A stretch of 64,000 nucleotides of DNA from Dermatophagoides farinae (Eukaryota; Arthropoda; Arachnida; Sarcoptiformes; Pyroglyphidae), in assembly GCF_024713945.1 (NCBI RefSeq), contig NC_134686.1, positions 1,326,001 to 1,390,000 of the forward strand. Direction: 5' to 3'. Shown one piece after another: positions 13,900 through 26,220 of the stretch (positions are counted from its first letter, which is position 1; every line of letters starts with the position of its first letter). A program made the translations under genes and the position numbers. Under the pieces are notes generated by a model. It had not been told where the DNA came from and made no database searches. It saw only the letters and a list, made by a program, of their open reading frames with translations.

Positions 13900-16069
13900 A
13901 TGGCAACACTAACATCGAAGTCAACAACAGCAGCAGCTGTTGTAGATACTGCTGCTGCTTCGGCTACTGCCGCCGTTTCTCAACCAACAACAAATGGAAC
14001 ATTATCATTGAAAAAGATTCCAATTCATCTTCAGGTATAATGTTTGGTGTTTTTTTTTTTTTTTTGGTTTTGGGTGTACATGTAATTCTTGTTGCTGAAA
14101 TTCTTGGTTTTTTTTTGTTGTTTGTCTTGATTATTGAAAACATAATTTTTGCTTTATTGATTGAAATTTTAATTTCTAATTTTTTTTTCTTATTCTTGTT
14201 TACACAGAGTTCACAGAATCGTGTACTAATCAAAAATGGTAAAATTGTCAATGATGATGCCATTTTTAAGGCAGATATCTATGTTGAAGATGGAATTATC
14301 AAGTGAGTCAGTTGATCAATAATCATCATCATGATCATAATGTTTTTTATTTCTTACACAGAGATGTTGGTCCACATTTAATTGTACCGGGTGGTGTGAA
14401 AACAATTGATGCTAATGGTTTTTTTGTATTACCCGGTGGTATCGATACACATACACATATGAATGCAACATTTATGAACGCAAAAACAGCCGATGATTTT
14501 TATAGTGGAACTCGTGCTGCTTTAGCTGGTGGTACAACCACTATTATGGATTTTGTTTTGACAGAAAAAGGTCAAAGTTTGATTGAATCATTTAAAAAAT
14601 ATCGATCACAATCTGATGGTTTGGCATGTTGTGACTATACGTTTCGTGTTGTTATTCCGGAATTTATTAAAGGCAAAACCGATTCAGAAATGGATACATT
14701 GGTTCGTGAACATGGAATCAATAGTTTTAAATTATTTATGGCATATAAAGATGTTCTAATGTTACGTGATGATGATTTGATAAATGTTTTGATTAAATGT
14801 CGTCAACTTGGTGCATTGCCTGTGGTTCATGCTGAAAATGGTGACATTATTGATTATAATATTCGTAAATTGAAAAATATGGGCATTACCGGACCAGAAG
14901 GACATTTACAAAGTCGGCCAGAAGAAGTTGAAGCCGAAGCGGTTACTCGTATAACTACAATGGCCAATCAAGTGAATTGTCCAGTTTATATTGTTCATGT
15001 TAATAGTAAATCAGCCGCTGATGCTATTGTTGAAGCTCGAAAACGTGGTTGTTTAGTGTATGGTGAACCAATCGCTGCTGGTATTGGATCGGATGGAACA
15101 CATTATTTCAATAAATGTTGGCAACATGCAGCCGGTCATGTTATGTCACCACCACTTCGTCCAGATAGATCAACATCTGAACATTTGATCAATATGTTGG
15201 CTTCTGGTCAATTACAAACGATTGGATCAGATCATTGTGTTTTTAAAACAGCTGATAAAGCACGTGGCATGAAAGATTTTTCAATGATACCGAATGGCGT
15301 GAATGGTGTCGAAGAACGTTTGATGATACTATGGGAAAAAGCAGTTCGCCCGGGAAAATTGGATCCAAGACAATTTGTGGCCATAACCAGTACAAATGCA
15401 GCTAAAATTTTTAATCTTTATCCACGTAAAGGTCGTTTGGCAAAAGGTTCGGATGCTGATCTTGTCATCTGGGGACCAAAACCACATGTTATTCGTGCCG
15501 AAAATCATAATTCTAATGGAGATTTCAATATTTTCGAAGGAACACAAGTTTCATTCGGTCCATTGGTTGTCATCAGTAATGGTCGAGTTGTATTCGATGA
15601 AAATGGATTACATGTTGTACAAGGCAGTGGTCGATTTTTACCTTGTGCACCTAATTCTAGTTTCCTGTGGCATTCGATTCGTGATCGTGAACGAACATTA
15701 CCGATTCGAATTGATCGAGATGGTAAAGATGAACAACAACAACAGCAACCAAATCAACAACAATCTACAGTTCCTCGAACACCACCTACTGCTACTGTTG
15801 CTGCTGCTCAAAATGGAAATACACCTCTTATTCCATCAATGGTGCCTGGAACACCACCACAACAATTTCCACAAACAATTGAACCACCATATACCAAAGA
15901 AAATATGGGAACGCCAAATTTTTACAAAGGTACCACACGATCTGGTGTTCGTAATTTACAGGATTCATCATTCAATTTAAGTGGTGCACAAATCGATGAT
16001 GATAAAATTGGTAAAACTGCCATTCGTGTACAGAATCCACCTGGTGGTCGTTCAAGTGGAATTTGGTAA
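13900..16069 (+). CDS. Crmp: CRMP / dihydropyrimidinase-like protein (DPYSL family), short isoform
   Basis: Three exons (13900-14034, 14208-14302, 14362-16069) give 645 residues. CRMPs are cytosolic tetramers that bind tubulin and relay semaphorin signals; the related dihydropyrimidinases hydrolyse dihydropyrimidines. The amidohydrolase fold is complete, from VLIKNGKIVNDD through PGGVKTIDANG to GSDADLVIW. Metal-ligand positions of dihydropyrimidinase are all kept: HTH in GGIDTHTHM, the lysine in FKLFMAYK, His in VHAENGD, His in YIVHVNSKSAAD and Asp in IGSDHCVF; the substrate-side IPNGVNGVEE is kept too. Vertebrate CRMPs have lost several of these. Yet the tail is CRMP-type: SGVRNLQDSSFNLSGAQIDD and a final PPGGRSSGIW, after a Gln/Pro/Thr-rich linker. 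Drosophila Crmp makes both activities from one gene by splicing, so a dual role is possible here. A long isoform may start at 10253. Confidence 0.93.
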
Positions 16070-16302
16070 AACGCAAACAAACAAACAAACGGGTCACAGG
16101 AAAAAAAAAATACCATCAGTATCATAAATGACCAACAAGCAAGCAGAGAAATTTATCAATATTTGCAAAAAAAAAAAATTTCATTTCGAACAAACAATAA
16201 TTATCCAGCATTTAAAATGAATGAAAAATTGTATTAAGCAAAAAAAAAATCATAAACTAAAGATGAATGAATATGAACAGTATTACACTGATGATGAAAT
16301 TA

Positions 16303-16308
16303 AATAAA
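16303..16308 (+). terminator. CRMP poly(A) signal AATAAA
   Basis: AATAAA occurs 233 bases after the CRMP stop and 72 bases before the stop of the convergent RpL12 gene, so the two 3' ends nearly touch. Confidence 0.5.
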
Positions 16309-16379
16309 AAAATCTTTTATTTGCAAAAAAAATGATGAGATTTATCTCATCTCATGTGTTAAATTATAGCATTTTGTGT

Positions 16380-16953
16380 TCACTCATCTGGAATTTCAAT
16401 TTCACCATCTTTGATTTTAGTAATAATATCCTGTGGATGTTGACCATCAACAGTACAACCAACTGAAACAGCGGTGCCAAGAATTTCTTTTACGGTACCT
16501 TCCAATTTACGTGCCATACTACGTGGTCGCATGATGCGGGCAATTCTGATGATTTCATCCATTGGTAAATTACCACTGTGTTTGATGTTTTTAACTTTTT
16601 TACGATCACGTGCTGGTTCTTTTAGGCCTTTGATCAACAACGATGCAGCCGATGGTACTACTTCAATTTGGGCTTGACGATTTTGGATGATCAACTTGCA
16701 GGTAACTTTCAAACCTTTCCAATCGGCCGTAGCTTTAGCGATATCATCACCAACTTTTTTCGGTGATAAACCTAGAGGACCGATTTTAGGGGCAAGAGAT
16801 GATGTAGCACCTACTTCACCACCAACGGCTCGAAGATATACTATTACACAAGTGAGTGAGAAAAAAGAAGAAAAAAATCATTGAGAATTTCAAATTTTTG
16901 TTAGACACAATTTTACCGATTTTAATTTCATTTGGATCAACTTTTGGTGGCAT
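16380..16953 (-). CDS. RpL12: Ribosomal protein L12 (uL11), large subunit
   Basis: Two exons, 16917-16953 and 16380-16840, encode 165 residues, the same length as human RPL12. The protein starts [20 protein letters not shown] and carries the uL11 signatures [31 protein letters not shown] and [13 protein letters not shown]. uL11 binds the GTPase-associated region of the large rRNA and forms the stalk base where elongation factors act. The 76-base intron after the first 12 codons is a common place for ribosomal-protein introns. Overlapping DRE-like motifs (17205-17218) sit about 250 bases upstream. The gene is convergent with CRMP and divergent from TRIC. Identity is certain. Confidence 0.98.
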
Positions 16954-18139
16954 TTTGTGATGTGGATGAGCTTTGTTTTTTTATTTCAAAAAAATAATAA
17001 TGATAATAGCTCTACCAAATTAGAATTTGTTGCACCACAGAATGCCGAATGTAGAATGCAGAATTTTGAATGAAACACAAACGTTTGAAAAAAAACACGC
17101 GAGTCACACAGTATGTTGCAGGAAAAGGAACAATAAAAAAAAACAAAACAAAACCAGCATGTGCGAATGCGCAAATGCACGAATGCATGTGGCATTTAAT
17201 ACGATATCGATATCGATAGTTTTCATAATCGATTATATCGTTATTTCGAAAACACTGAACATTGTATATATGAAATGTTCAACACTCGGTTATATCACTT
17301 TCTGTTTCTGTTAAACAAAAAAAATTTAATTTGATAATTTTATATAAAAAATCTCGTTGAATAACCAGATAAAATGATCAGATATATTGATAGTAAAACC
17401 TTTTTGGGTTTCACTTTATTCATTTATTCATTTATTTATTGATTAAATTTCGGCGACAAAAAAAAATCAACCATTTTATCGATTTTAATATATGATTTAC
17501 AGTGTTGAAGATGTTCATCAATTACATATATTTGATGATAATGATTGGTTGATGATAATTTAATCTATCTGAATATAGTGTGTTACCATCAAATATGTAA
17601 TATATATAGACAACATATTCCGACAATGCGTCGAACGAATATATATCGACGATGAACCAAAAAGAAAAAAAAGAGAAAAGAAAATGTGATGCAGCTGCCG
17701 GTTTAATGTATTCAACATGAGGATATGAAGAAGAAGAAAAAAAAATGATGATGCTAATTTTATCCCGACATACATTCTATTCTATATGATGATTCTTATA
17801 TTCAGCTCATTGTCATTCAAGTGGGAAAGAATCGCTTTAGTGAAATTTTTTTTCTGTTTTTTGTTTCCACTCGACCTCGAATTCACTTATAGAAAAAAAT
17901 AGTTAATTAACGAATATCATACACAATATATATTGTATGGCATTCTTGTTTGAATTTCGTTTTTTTTTCAACACGATTCTCTGTCATTCGCCATCGACCT
18001 TATAAACTGCTGTTGTGGTTTTTTTTTGTTTCATTCATCGTGTTTTTTTTTCATTCAACAATTCGAACATTGATAATTTTCGACCATCTGATTTGATCAT
18101 CGGATCGAAGCAAACATAATCATAACAAAAAAAAAAACG
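16954..18139. other. Divergent promoter region, RpL12 and TRIC
   Basis: No gene is visible in 1.2 kb between two head-to-head starts. It holds a TGCGCA-rich patch near 17160-17190, overlapping TATCGATA motifs at 17205-17218, and AT-rich leader sequence before the TRIC start. Open frames on both strands are short and repeat-poor but match nothing I know. Confidence 0.5.
17205..17218. promoter_or_regulatory. Overlapping DRE-like motifs (TATCGATA x2)
   Basis: Two palindromic TATCGATA boxes overlap by two bases (17205-17212 and 17211-17218). TATCGATA is the DNA replication-related element bound by DREF in Drosophila and is typical of housekeeping promoters. Here it is about 250 bases upstream of RpL12. 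Use of DREF in mites is inference. Confidence 0.4.
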
Positions 18140-19291
18140 ATGGATCCAATTATATTTTTGGATCTAGCCAATGAGCTTACACAGCTCAAAATGTATCCAT
18201 ATTTTGATGTTGCCCATTTCATTGTTACTGGTCTTTATCTACGTGATGATCTATCAACAGGTATGATCATACAAATCTAATGAATTTATTCCCTTGTGTT
18301 TACATTTGTTTTGCATTATTCACTAGGATGTCATGTATTTTCACGAAAACATCCATTTGCATGTTGGATTTCATTCATGTTATCGGCATTTGCTGGCAAT
18401 ATTTTATCGGCATTTCTACTCGGTGAACCAATTGTTTCATCATTCAAAAGTACAAATCATATTATATTGGCTACGGCTGTTTGGTAATACACATGTTTGG
18501 ATTGTATTGATCTGAATTTTAATTTTTTTAATTTTAATTCATTTTTTTCCAGGTACGTTCTATTCTATTCACCATTCGATTTTGTCTATAAATTGATAAA
18601 ATTCTTGCCATGTAAATTGGGAATAATAATCATGAAAGAGATTATACGTTGTAAAAAAATTAATGACGGTGTTAATCATGCAGCTAGTCTTTATCCAAAT
18701 TCATTCATAATAATGATCATTATCGGTACGGTCAAAGGAAATGGTAGCTCATTTTCAAAGCTTTTAGAACGTTGTATTCGTGGTGTATGGACACCGACGG
18801 CCATTGAATTTATGTCACCATCATTGTAAGTTTGTTTTTACATCATTCATTCATTCATTCATTTGATGTTTGTTCAATCAATCAATTTTGTTTCTCTATT
18901 ACAGTGCAACCAAAGCTTCAATCGGTGCTTCAGTGGTGTTCATTTTGGATAAAAAAACCGATCTAATTTCTGCTCCACATTCATTAGTCTATTTAGGTGT
19001 TGTCATATTTTTCATCTATTTCAAGCTATCATCCGTATTGTTAGGCATTCATGATCCATTTTTGCCATTTGAAAATCTTTTCTGTGCATTATGTTTCGGT
19101 GGTATTTGGGATTCACTTTCTGATTTTATAACCTGTAAGATTAGATAAAGAAAATGATGATGAAGATTTTCAATAATTTAATATATTTCTTCTCTTTCTT
19201 ATTATAAATAGCTAAAAATACATCAGAAAATGGTACTGTTAAAGCGGATCTTTCGAAAAATGGTAAAGCTGAAATCCGAAAAAAGGATTAA
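18140..19291 (+). CDS. TRIC trimeric intracellular cation channel (TMEM38 family)
   Basis: Five exons (18140-18260, 18327-18483, 18553-18825, 18905-19134, 19212-19291) give 286 residues; all phases agree. TRIC channels are homotrimeric potassium channels of the ER/sarcoplasmic reticulum that balance charge during calcium release. Strong family marks are FYSPFDFVYKLIKFLP, MKEIIRCKKINDGVNHA (the conserved lipid/pore KE-V region), IIMIIIGTVKGNG, RGVWTPTAIEFM, DKKTDLISAPHSLVYLG and IHDPFLPFENLFCALCFGGI. The hydrophobic profile fits seven membrane spans, and a short Lys-rich cytosolic tail ends in KKD. Invertebrates usually have one or two TRIC genes; I cannot say whether this is nearer the A or B type. 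The introns are short (66-79 bases). Confidence 0.96.
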
Positions 19292-20107
19292 ATTATTTAT
19301 TATGAAATCCATGTTTTTTATATATACAAAAATTCTATATATGCTATACATTGTATCTGTATTTTCCCTTTTTTTGTTGTTGTTGTTGTTGTTGCTTGGA
19401 TTATCAATCAATCACCAATCAACGTTTTTAATTTCCACACACATTATGGATGGATTGAATATATTTTGAAATTAAAAATAATCGAATCAAATCAAATATA
19501 TTCATTTTAATCTTGTTCTAGTACAATAGATGGCTGTAGGTTCATATTTTTTTTTAAAAGTGGACGTTTATATATCATGTCTATGTCATTTATGAATGGC
19601 ATCGAATTCTATCATCACATCAGACACACCACAGAAAAGCATACGAATACACATTTATTGTAATAATTTGTGTGTGTGTGTGTATAACGTTGCTATTTGA
19701 TATACGTGAAACGCATGTATTACATTTTGATTGCGTACATCTTTTTTTACATAAAAAATTTTTTTTTACCGAGTGATTCGAGTGAATTTTGATTGAAGAA
19801 AACAAAAAAATTTCCAGAATTTCAATCTAATCATCCATATTTCTCATCATTTAAAAGGTATGTTATGGATCGAATTCGATCGAGAATTTTTTTTTTCATT
19901 TTTCGTTTTAATTGTTTCGTTTTTCTTTGCAAAGACGAATATAAATAACATATTATTAATCTGCTTTGTAGATCTATTTTAAGTTTTTTTTCCACAAAAA
20001 TTTTTAATCATGATTTTTTTTTGCATTTCTTTTCCTTGATCTTCATACACACACACGCACATTGTACTATTCAGCAATAAAACCAACCAACAGAAATTTA
20101 AAAAAAA
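19292..20107. other. Intergenic region between TRIC and CDV3
   Basis: No gene seen. The first part is the TRIC 3' UTR with a GTT run (19375-19395). Next come a TG run near 19668-19684 and long T tracts. The last part should hold the CDV3 promoter and leader. Confidence 0.5.
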
Positions 20108-21040
20108 ATGTCTGCTGACCTTGATGATTTTTTTGCCAAAAAGGATAAAAATCGAAAGAAAAAAACGAAAGGCATTTCCAGTGAAGATTTTGTGCAAAAA
20201 TATGAAACAAAATGTAAAGAAAATGACTCAAAAGATAATACATCTGTACAATTGTTGAGCAATTTGGAAGGTTTTGTTCAGGTATGAATGAATGAATGAA
20301 TTACCGTTATTTTTACTATATATAAAAATCGAATTTTCACATGAAAACAGGACGATGGTGAATGGAATGATTTTGAAGATGAAAATAAAGATTATTCTGG
20401 CCTAAAAATACAAGCTCTAACCATTGAGTAAGTATTGTTCATATATATACATTTAATTTGAATTTTGAACTTTTTAAATTTTATTGGAAAAAAAAAATTT
20501 TTTAGTGACGATGAACAACAAGAAAAAGAAGAAGATATTAAAAAAGAAGCTATCGATACACCATGGGGACGTAAAGAAGAGGATACAAAAGATGGTGATA
20601 ATAGTGGTGATGATGATGATGATTCTGATGCAGAAAAAGTGGATAATGATGATGACCAAAATGAATCAACTGCAACACCATCCGATGAAACGGAGAAACC
20701 AGAAAATGAAAAAATAATCGCCGATGATGGTGGTATTGATCTATCGAAATTATCAGCCGCATTATTTAAATCGAAATCAAATCGTTCAATACAAATGAAT
20801 AAAAAATCGGATAAACAAGCACCAAGAATTGATGATGCTGCCGAATTTCCTGATCTAGGTGCAACAGATGAAGCAATAGCCGATGCTAAAACATTTCAAC
20901 CAGTACGATCTGGTTTAATATCATCACGTATTGTAGCACAGCCACCACCACCATTGCCACGATCATCATCGAATAATGATCGTTATGAATCATTACAAAC
21001 TGATAATAAATTCAATGCATTAAGAAATAAAGGTTGGTAA
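20108..21040 (+). CDS. CDV3 homologue (carnitine deficiency-associated protein 3 family)
   Basis: Three exons (20108-20281, 20351-20427, 20506-21040) give 261 residues. The start MSADLDDFFAKKDKNRKKK and the central EWNDFEDENKDYSGLKIQAL are the two conserved CDV3 boxes (vertebrate LDNFFAKRDKKKKK and DEWKE...DYSGLRVQAM); EFPDLGAT near residue 200 matches the third. CDV3 is a small, acidic, largely disordered cytosolic protein whose precise function is not established. The middle is Asp/Glu-rich, encoded by a GAT repeat. The family call rests on three short ordered motifs and is good; no enzymatic role can be inferred. Confidence 0.87.
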
Positions 21041-23847
21041 TAACTAACTAATGATGATGGAACGAACACCTGAAAGAGCAAAGAAAAAATGTATAAATTC
21101 TGGAAAATATATATCATACACCACAAGAATATATTAACAGCTACAAATACAAACACACTTATTTTCTAATAATAATAACGGTGTGTGTGTGTAATAGGTT
21201 TTTTCAAATTTTTTTTTTATATTTAAAAATTTATACAATACAAATTTACAACAACAGCAACAACATAAAAAATCTTACAGGCAAACCTACAGCAAGATCA
21301 AGAGAAATGAGAAGAAAAGAAAACCCGATCAATTATCGTCCATGGTTGTCGTCGTCGTCGTCATCGTCATAGTCATCGGAAGAAGAAAATTTTGATTTAA
21401 AAACAAAAAAAAACAAAAAACATTTGATGATTTGCCTTAAATTGATGATTATATTTACCATTTGATTTTTGTTGATCTATATAATAAATATTTTTTTTTC
21501 CATTCATTCACTTGATTCGTTTATGTCCGAAAAATGACAAATTTTTTTTTCAGTGTCTTACTCAATTCTGTCTGATTTTGAGGGAAAATGTACATTTTTT
21601 TTTTGTTTGGTTTACCGTTGGTATTTGCTGAACCTACAACAAACACAGCAAAAAAAAAAAAATCTTCATGTGGTTGTTGTCGTTGATGATGATGATTGTA
21701 ACAAGATATGAATGTCTTGAGAGAGAGAGAGAAAAAAAAGTACATCACATACAATGACTGTTGAAGAAATGTTTTCAAATCTAAATTTAGAGTTTTGTTT
21801 TTTGTTTTTTTGATTGAATTGTGGATAAATATTAAACAATGCATAATAATAATTCCGTTCGTGTGTGTGTGTGTGTCTGTGGTTATATCATCGTCATAAA
21901 TCACATGATGATTAATTGAAAAAGATCATTGAATGATTCATTGATTTTATATTAATTTTGAAAATACCGAAAAAAAATTTCAAAATATTGAAAATTATAA
22001 ATATCGATTATATCGATAACTACTGCTACTACTACTATTACTATTTTTGATGATTCGAAATTCGAATCCAAACAGAAAAAAAAATATCGGTGATAAACAG
22101 AAAAATTTTTTTTTCTTTTTTTTTGGCAAACAAATCAAACAGAAAAAAAGTACATTTATTTCAAGTTGTTGTTCACCATGGTGCTATCCCTACTATTTTT
22201 AATGTTACGATATCGTTGATGACGACGCGAGGATAACCACCACCACCACTATCATCATCATTATCATCATCATCATATGATATCTAACAAACGGTAGGTG
22301 TGTATCCATGGAAAACATTCTAAATTTGACATCAAAAAGACTATTCCGTATTTTTTTTTTATAAATACATACAGTGTATATATGCTTTAATGAATTGAAT
22401 AATTAAAAAAAATGATAAATGATTTTTCTTTTCTTTTTTTTCATTTTACTTTCAATTCATGAATGAATCAATAGAGGAAAAAAAACAATCGATAAACATT
22501 GTAGATCACATGATTGCTCTATTGATTCCATTCCATTCCATTATTATTAATGTTTGTTTTCATCTTGTGTTCCAGGATCGTCTGTCGTCGTGGAGAGAAG
22601 AAACAAACAAACAAAAAAACGGCTGGATAATTCAACAAAATAAAAGAGAAAGACATACTCACAAGCTTCAAATAAATAGTGAGTGGAAAAAAAGCCCTTT
22701 GCGCAGATTTATGTTGTTTTGACGAATAGTTTTCGTTTGTCTTTTTCCACCACCATCCATCCATGCAATTGAAGATATTTTGTCCAAAAAGAAGGTGTAT
22801 TGTGTTTTTGTGATATTACATTCACACATAGACATACAGCCGATGACGTCGTTTATTCCATCATTATCATCATCGGCATCTGGATTCTTTATTAAAAACA
22901 AAACCACAAACAAATTTTGTTTTTCAAGTTTTTTTTTATCAAACATTCATCAGAAAAAAACATCATCATCATCATCATCTTTATTTTTGTTCTGCTATAT
23001 ATAATGAGAAAGAGATCTGAAACTAATGTAATTCAACGAACAAAAATATTCGGAACCAATAACCTTCGTCATCATCATCATCATCATTATTGAAATTGGA
23101 TTGAAATTTCATAATCGAAGTAGCCCTGTTTTGTTGAATGTACTTTTTTTTACTTTTTATTTTTCTTCATGACAACTGAAATTTGATTAAGATTTTGTTT
23201 TTTTTTTGTTTTAGTACATATAAAGAAGATATATGAAAAGAAAATCAGCTTATCATCGAAAATAATCATTGTATCCACCATTATATAAAGAAAAGAAATT
23301 AGAATGAAAAATTCCTAATTGAATGAAAGAAGAAAAAAAAATTGCACCACAATAACAACCACCAACACCAACCAACCAACCATACACACAAATACTCAAA
23401 CTCATACGAAGAAATATATTGAATTAAATAACAAGGCCGCTGAACAATTTTTTTTATGATTTGTTTTTGTCATCATCATCATTATAATCAACAACAACAT
23501 CAAGTGTGGTGTGATATATAAATCCAGTCAATAACAAAGTCCAATCAGATTGATTGTGCCAAATTAGAAAAGTTGTTTTTTTCACTATAATAAGTGTACC
23601 GCGTATTTATTTATTTTTGTTGTTGTTGTTGGTCTTTTTCCTAATTGATTGATTGATTGATTGTGTAATGATCGAATGTTTTTTAAATTTTAATCGCATG
23701 ATTATGTGATCATCATCATCTTATTGATGATTGTTTAGATAACGAAACAGAAAAAAAAATCAAGTGATTTTTCATTTAGTTTGCATTTCATTCATTCATT
23801 ATATTGTATATGTGTGACAATTGAACAATAGAAAAAAAATTCACACA
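21041..23847. other. Intergenic region between CDV3 and PDK
   Basis: No coding region can be supported in 2.8 kb. Contents: CDV3 3' UTR, a GTC repeat (21345-21365), a GAGA run (21720-21735), CA/TG runs, TATCGATA near 22012, and an ATC-rich segment near 22250-22275. Short open frames are repeat-derived. It may contain 5' untranslated exons of PDK that cannot be recognised without transcripts. Confidence 0.5.
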
Positions 23848-25351
23848 ATGAGAATAACAAGAATTCTTTATCGTGAAGTCCTCAAACAAGTGGACTATTA
23901 TTCACGTTTTAATCCATCACCACTTTCGATTGAAAAATTTCTTCAATTTGGTATGTTTTTTTAAATTTTTTATTTGTTGATCGATATTATTTTCATCTTT
24001 TTTTTGTTCATTTAAAAATTAGGCCAAGAAAAATGTGAAAAAACATCATTCCTATTTTTACGTAAAGAATTACCTGTTCGTATAGCGAACATTATGAAAG
24101 AATTACATCTATTACCAAATAGCCTATTAGAGATGCCTTCAGTTGAATTAGTTAAAAGCTGGTATGAACGAAGTTTTGATGAAATATTAAACTTTGAAAA
24201 TGCATCATCAGATTCGGCTCAAGTACTGGAATTATTTTGTGATACATTGGTCAAAATACGTAATCGTCATTCGAATGTTGTCGAAACAATGGCTCAAGGA
24301 ATTATTGAATTAAAACAATCATCATCGGTTGATCAACATCTTGAACATTGTATACAATATTTTCTGAATCGATTCTATATGAGTCGTATTTCAATTCGTA
24401 TGCTCATCAATCAACATGCTGCATTATTCGGTTCAGATCTTCATAACCAAAGTCCACGTAATATTGGCTGTATTGATCCTAATGTGAGTGTTTGTGTAAA
24501 ATTAATTAATTTACAATCATCATTTTTGCTCATTTCATTTTTTATCACATTATCAGTGCGATGTAAAAGCAATAGCCTATGATGCCTATGATAATGCTCG
24601 TTTTCTTTGTGACCAATATTATTTGACATCACCTGGTATCGATATTGAAACATTAAATGGTAAGTTAAAATTGAAATTTTATTTGTTTTCTATTTTTGCC
24701 ATTTTAATTTTTTGCATATATCTTCAGCTTCCGATCCAGACGGTCCAGTGACAATAGTATATACACCTTCTCATCTTTATCATATCTTGTTTGAATTGTA
24801 TAAAAATGCAATGCGAGCTGTTGTTGAATCACATCATGAAGATGATGATCTGCCAGCAATCAAAACCATAATCGTCAAAGCCAAAGAAGATTTGACCATT
24901 AAGGTGAATAAATTTAATAAGATTTTTATCGGGAATATAATTCTCTTATTATAATCAATTTTTATAGATCTGTGACAAAGGTGGCGGAATTCCACGTTCA
25001 TCACGTGACATGTTATTTCAATACATGTATTCAACGGCACCACAACCATCTGCTTCTGGAATGAATTCTGCACCATTAGCCGGTTATGGTTATGGTTTAC
25101 CAATATCACGATTATATGCTCGATATTTACAAGGTGATCTAGTAATATCATCACTTGAAGGTTATGGTACCGATGCAATAATTTATCTAAAAGTTTTATC
25201 AAGCGAAGCAAATGAATTATTGCCCGTATTTAATAAAACATCAAGTAAACATTATACATCTATACAAGGAACACATGATTGGAGTTCCGGTAGCACTAAT
25301 AATACTAATGGTAATGGTAAATGGAATGATCGAATGAGCGTATCCAACTAA
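23848..25351 (+). CDS. Pdk: Pyruvate dehydrogenase kinase, mitochondrial
   Basis: Five exons (23848-23950, 24023-24483, 24557-24659, 24728-24903, 24968-25351) give 408 residues, the usual PDK length. PDKs phosphorylate the E1-alpha subunit in the mitochondrial matrix and so shut down pyruvate oxidation. The N-terminal helical domain shows [35 protein letters not shown] and [16 protein letters not shown]. The GHKL ATPase domain has the N-box ELYKNAMRA near 246-254, DKGGGIP near 284-290 and GYGYGLP near 320-326. A typical DW motif, as in vertebrate PDKs, appears as HDWSS in the tail. The tail is Asn/Gly-rich. Related branched-chain ketoacid dehydrogenase kinase is less likely given these motifs. 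All introns are 63-77 bases. Confidence 0.97.
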
Positions 25352-26220
25352 AAATTATTTTCATAAAAAAAACTATTAATTTTAACTAATAATTTCTTCA
25401 ATTTTTCTTTTCTCCACTCATCACATTTGCTACACAAACACACACACACACACTCACACACATACTTATATATTCAATCAATTTTTGGAATTTGGATCAA
25501 TATTTGTTGCCGGTTGTTGTTATATTGTGTGTTTGTGTGTGTGTTTATGTATGTGTTATCACCATTACTGTGATAGTGATGATTTTAGATATAAAAAAAT
25601 TGTAATAATAATTTATGTAAACAACAGAAAAAATAACCACACATTTTCACATAAAAAAATAACAAAAAAAATGTACGAATACTCGTTATCATCCACATCC
25701 ACATCTACACCCACATCCACATCATCATCATCATCAATTATGTAGATAGACATTGTTTTTATTTACTACTACAATTATTGCTCATCATTATAATCAAAAG
25801 AAGAAAATTATAGCAAGAAAAATAGATTTTTGAAAAGAAAAAAAAATTTTTCCAATTGTAATCAAATATAATATTTCTTCCTGGTTCGTCTAATCATCAT
25901 CATCATCATTTCAATAATTATCAAATCAATAATTTATATCGTACACACACCCATACATAAACACAGAAATATGATATAATATAAGTAAAATTAATGTTTT
26001 TAAATTGATATAAATTGATAATAATTTAGCACATGATTGACCATTTTATATAATCAAATGATGAATTTCAAATTTGCATTTTTTTTTTTGTTTGTTTATT
26101 ATTTTTGATTATCTATTTTGTTTGTTGTAACAAATAAAGTCTAAAGACTTGAGTTTAATAATAATAATAATAAAAAAATTATGAATTTTTTTTCTCCCAT
26201 CGATTGATTGATTGATTGAA
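25352..26220. other. Convergent 3' region, PDK and ACBD5-like gene
   Basis: Holds the PDK 3' UTR with CA/TG repeats and an ACATCC repeat near 25695-25720. A poly(A) signal for PDK lies at 26133-26138; TTTATT at about 26094 may serve the minus-strand gene. No gene seen. Confidence 0.5.
26133..26138 (+). terminator. PDK poly(A) signal AATAAA
   Basis: AATAAA within CAAATAAAGTC, 782 bases after the PDK stop. It is a distal candidate, and nearer weak signals may also be used. Confidence 0.35.

Noticed and set aside
22011-22018. A further TATCGATA word in the CDV3-PDK gap
   Set aside because: It is single and 1.8 kb from the nearest downstream start, so a promoter role cannot be argued.
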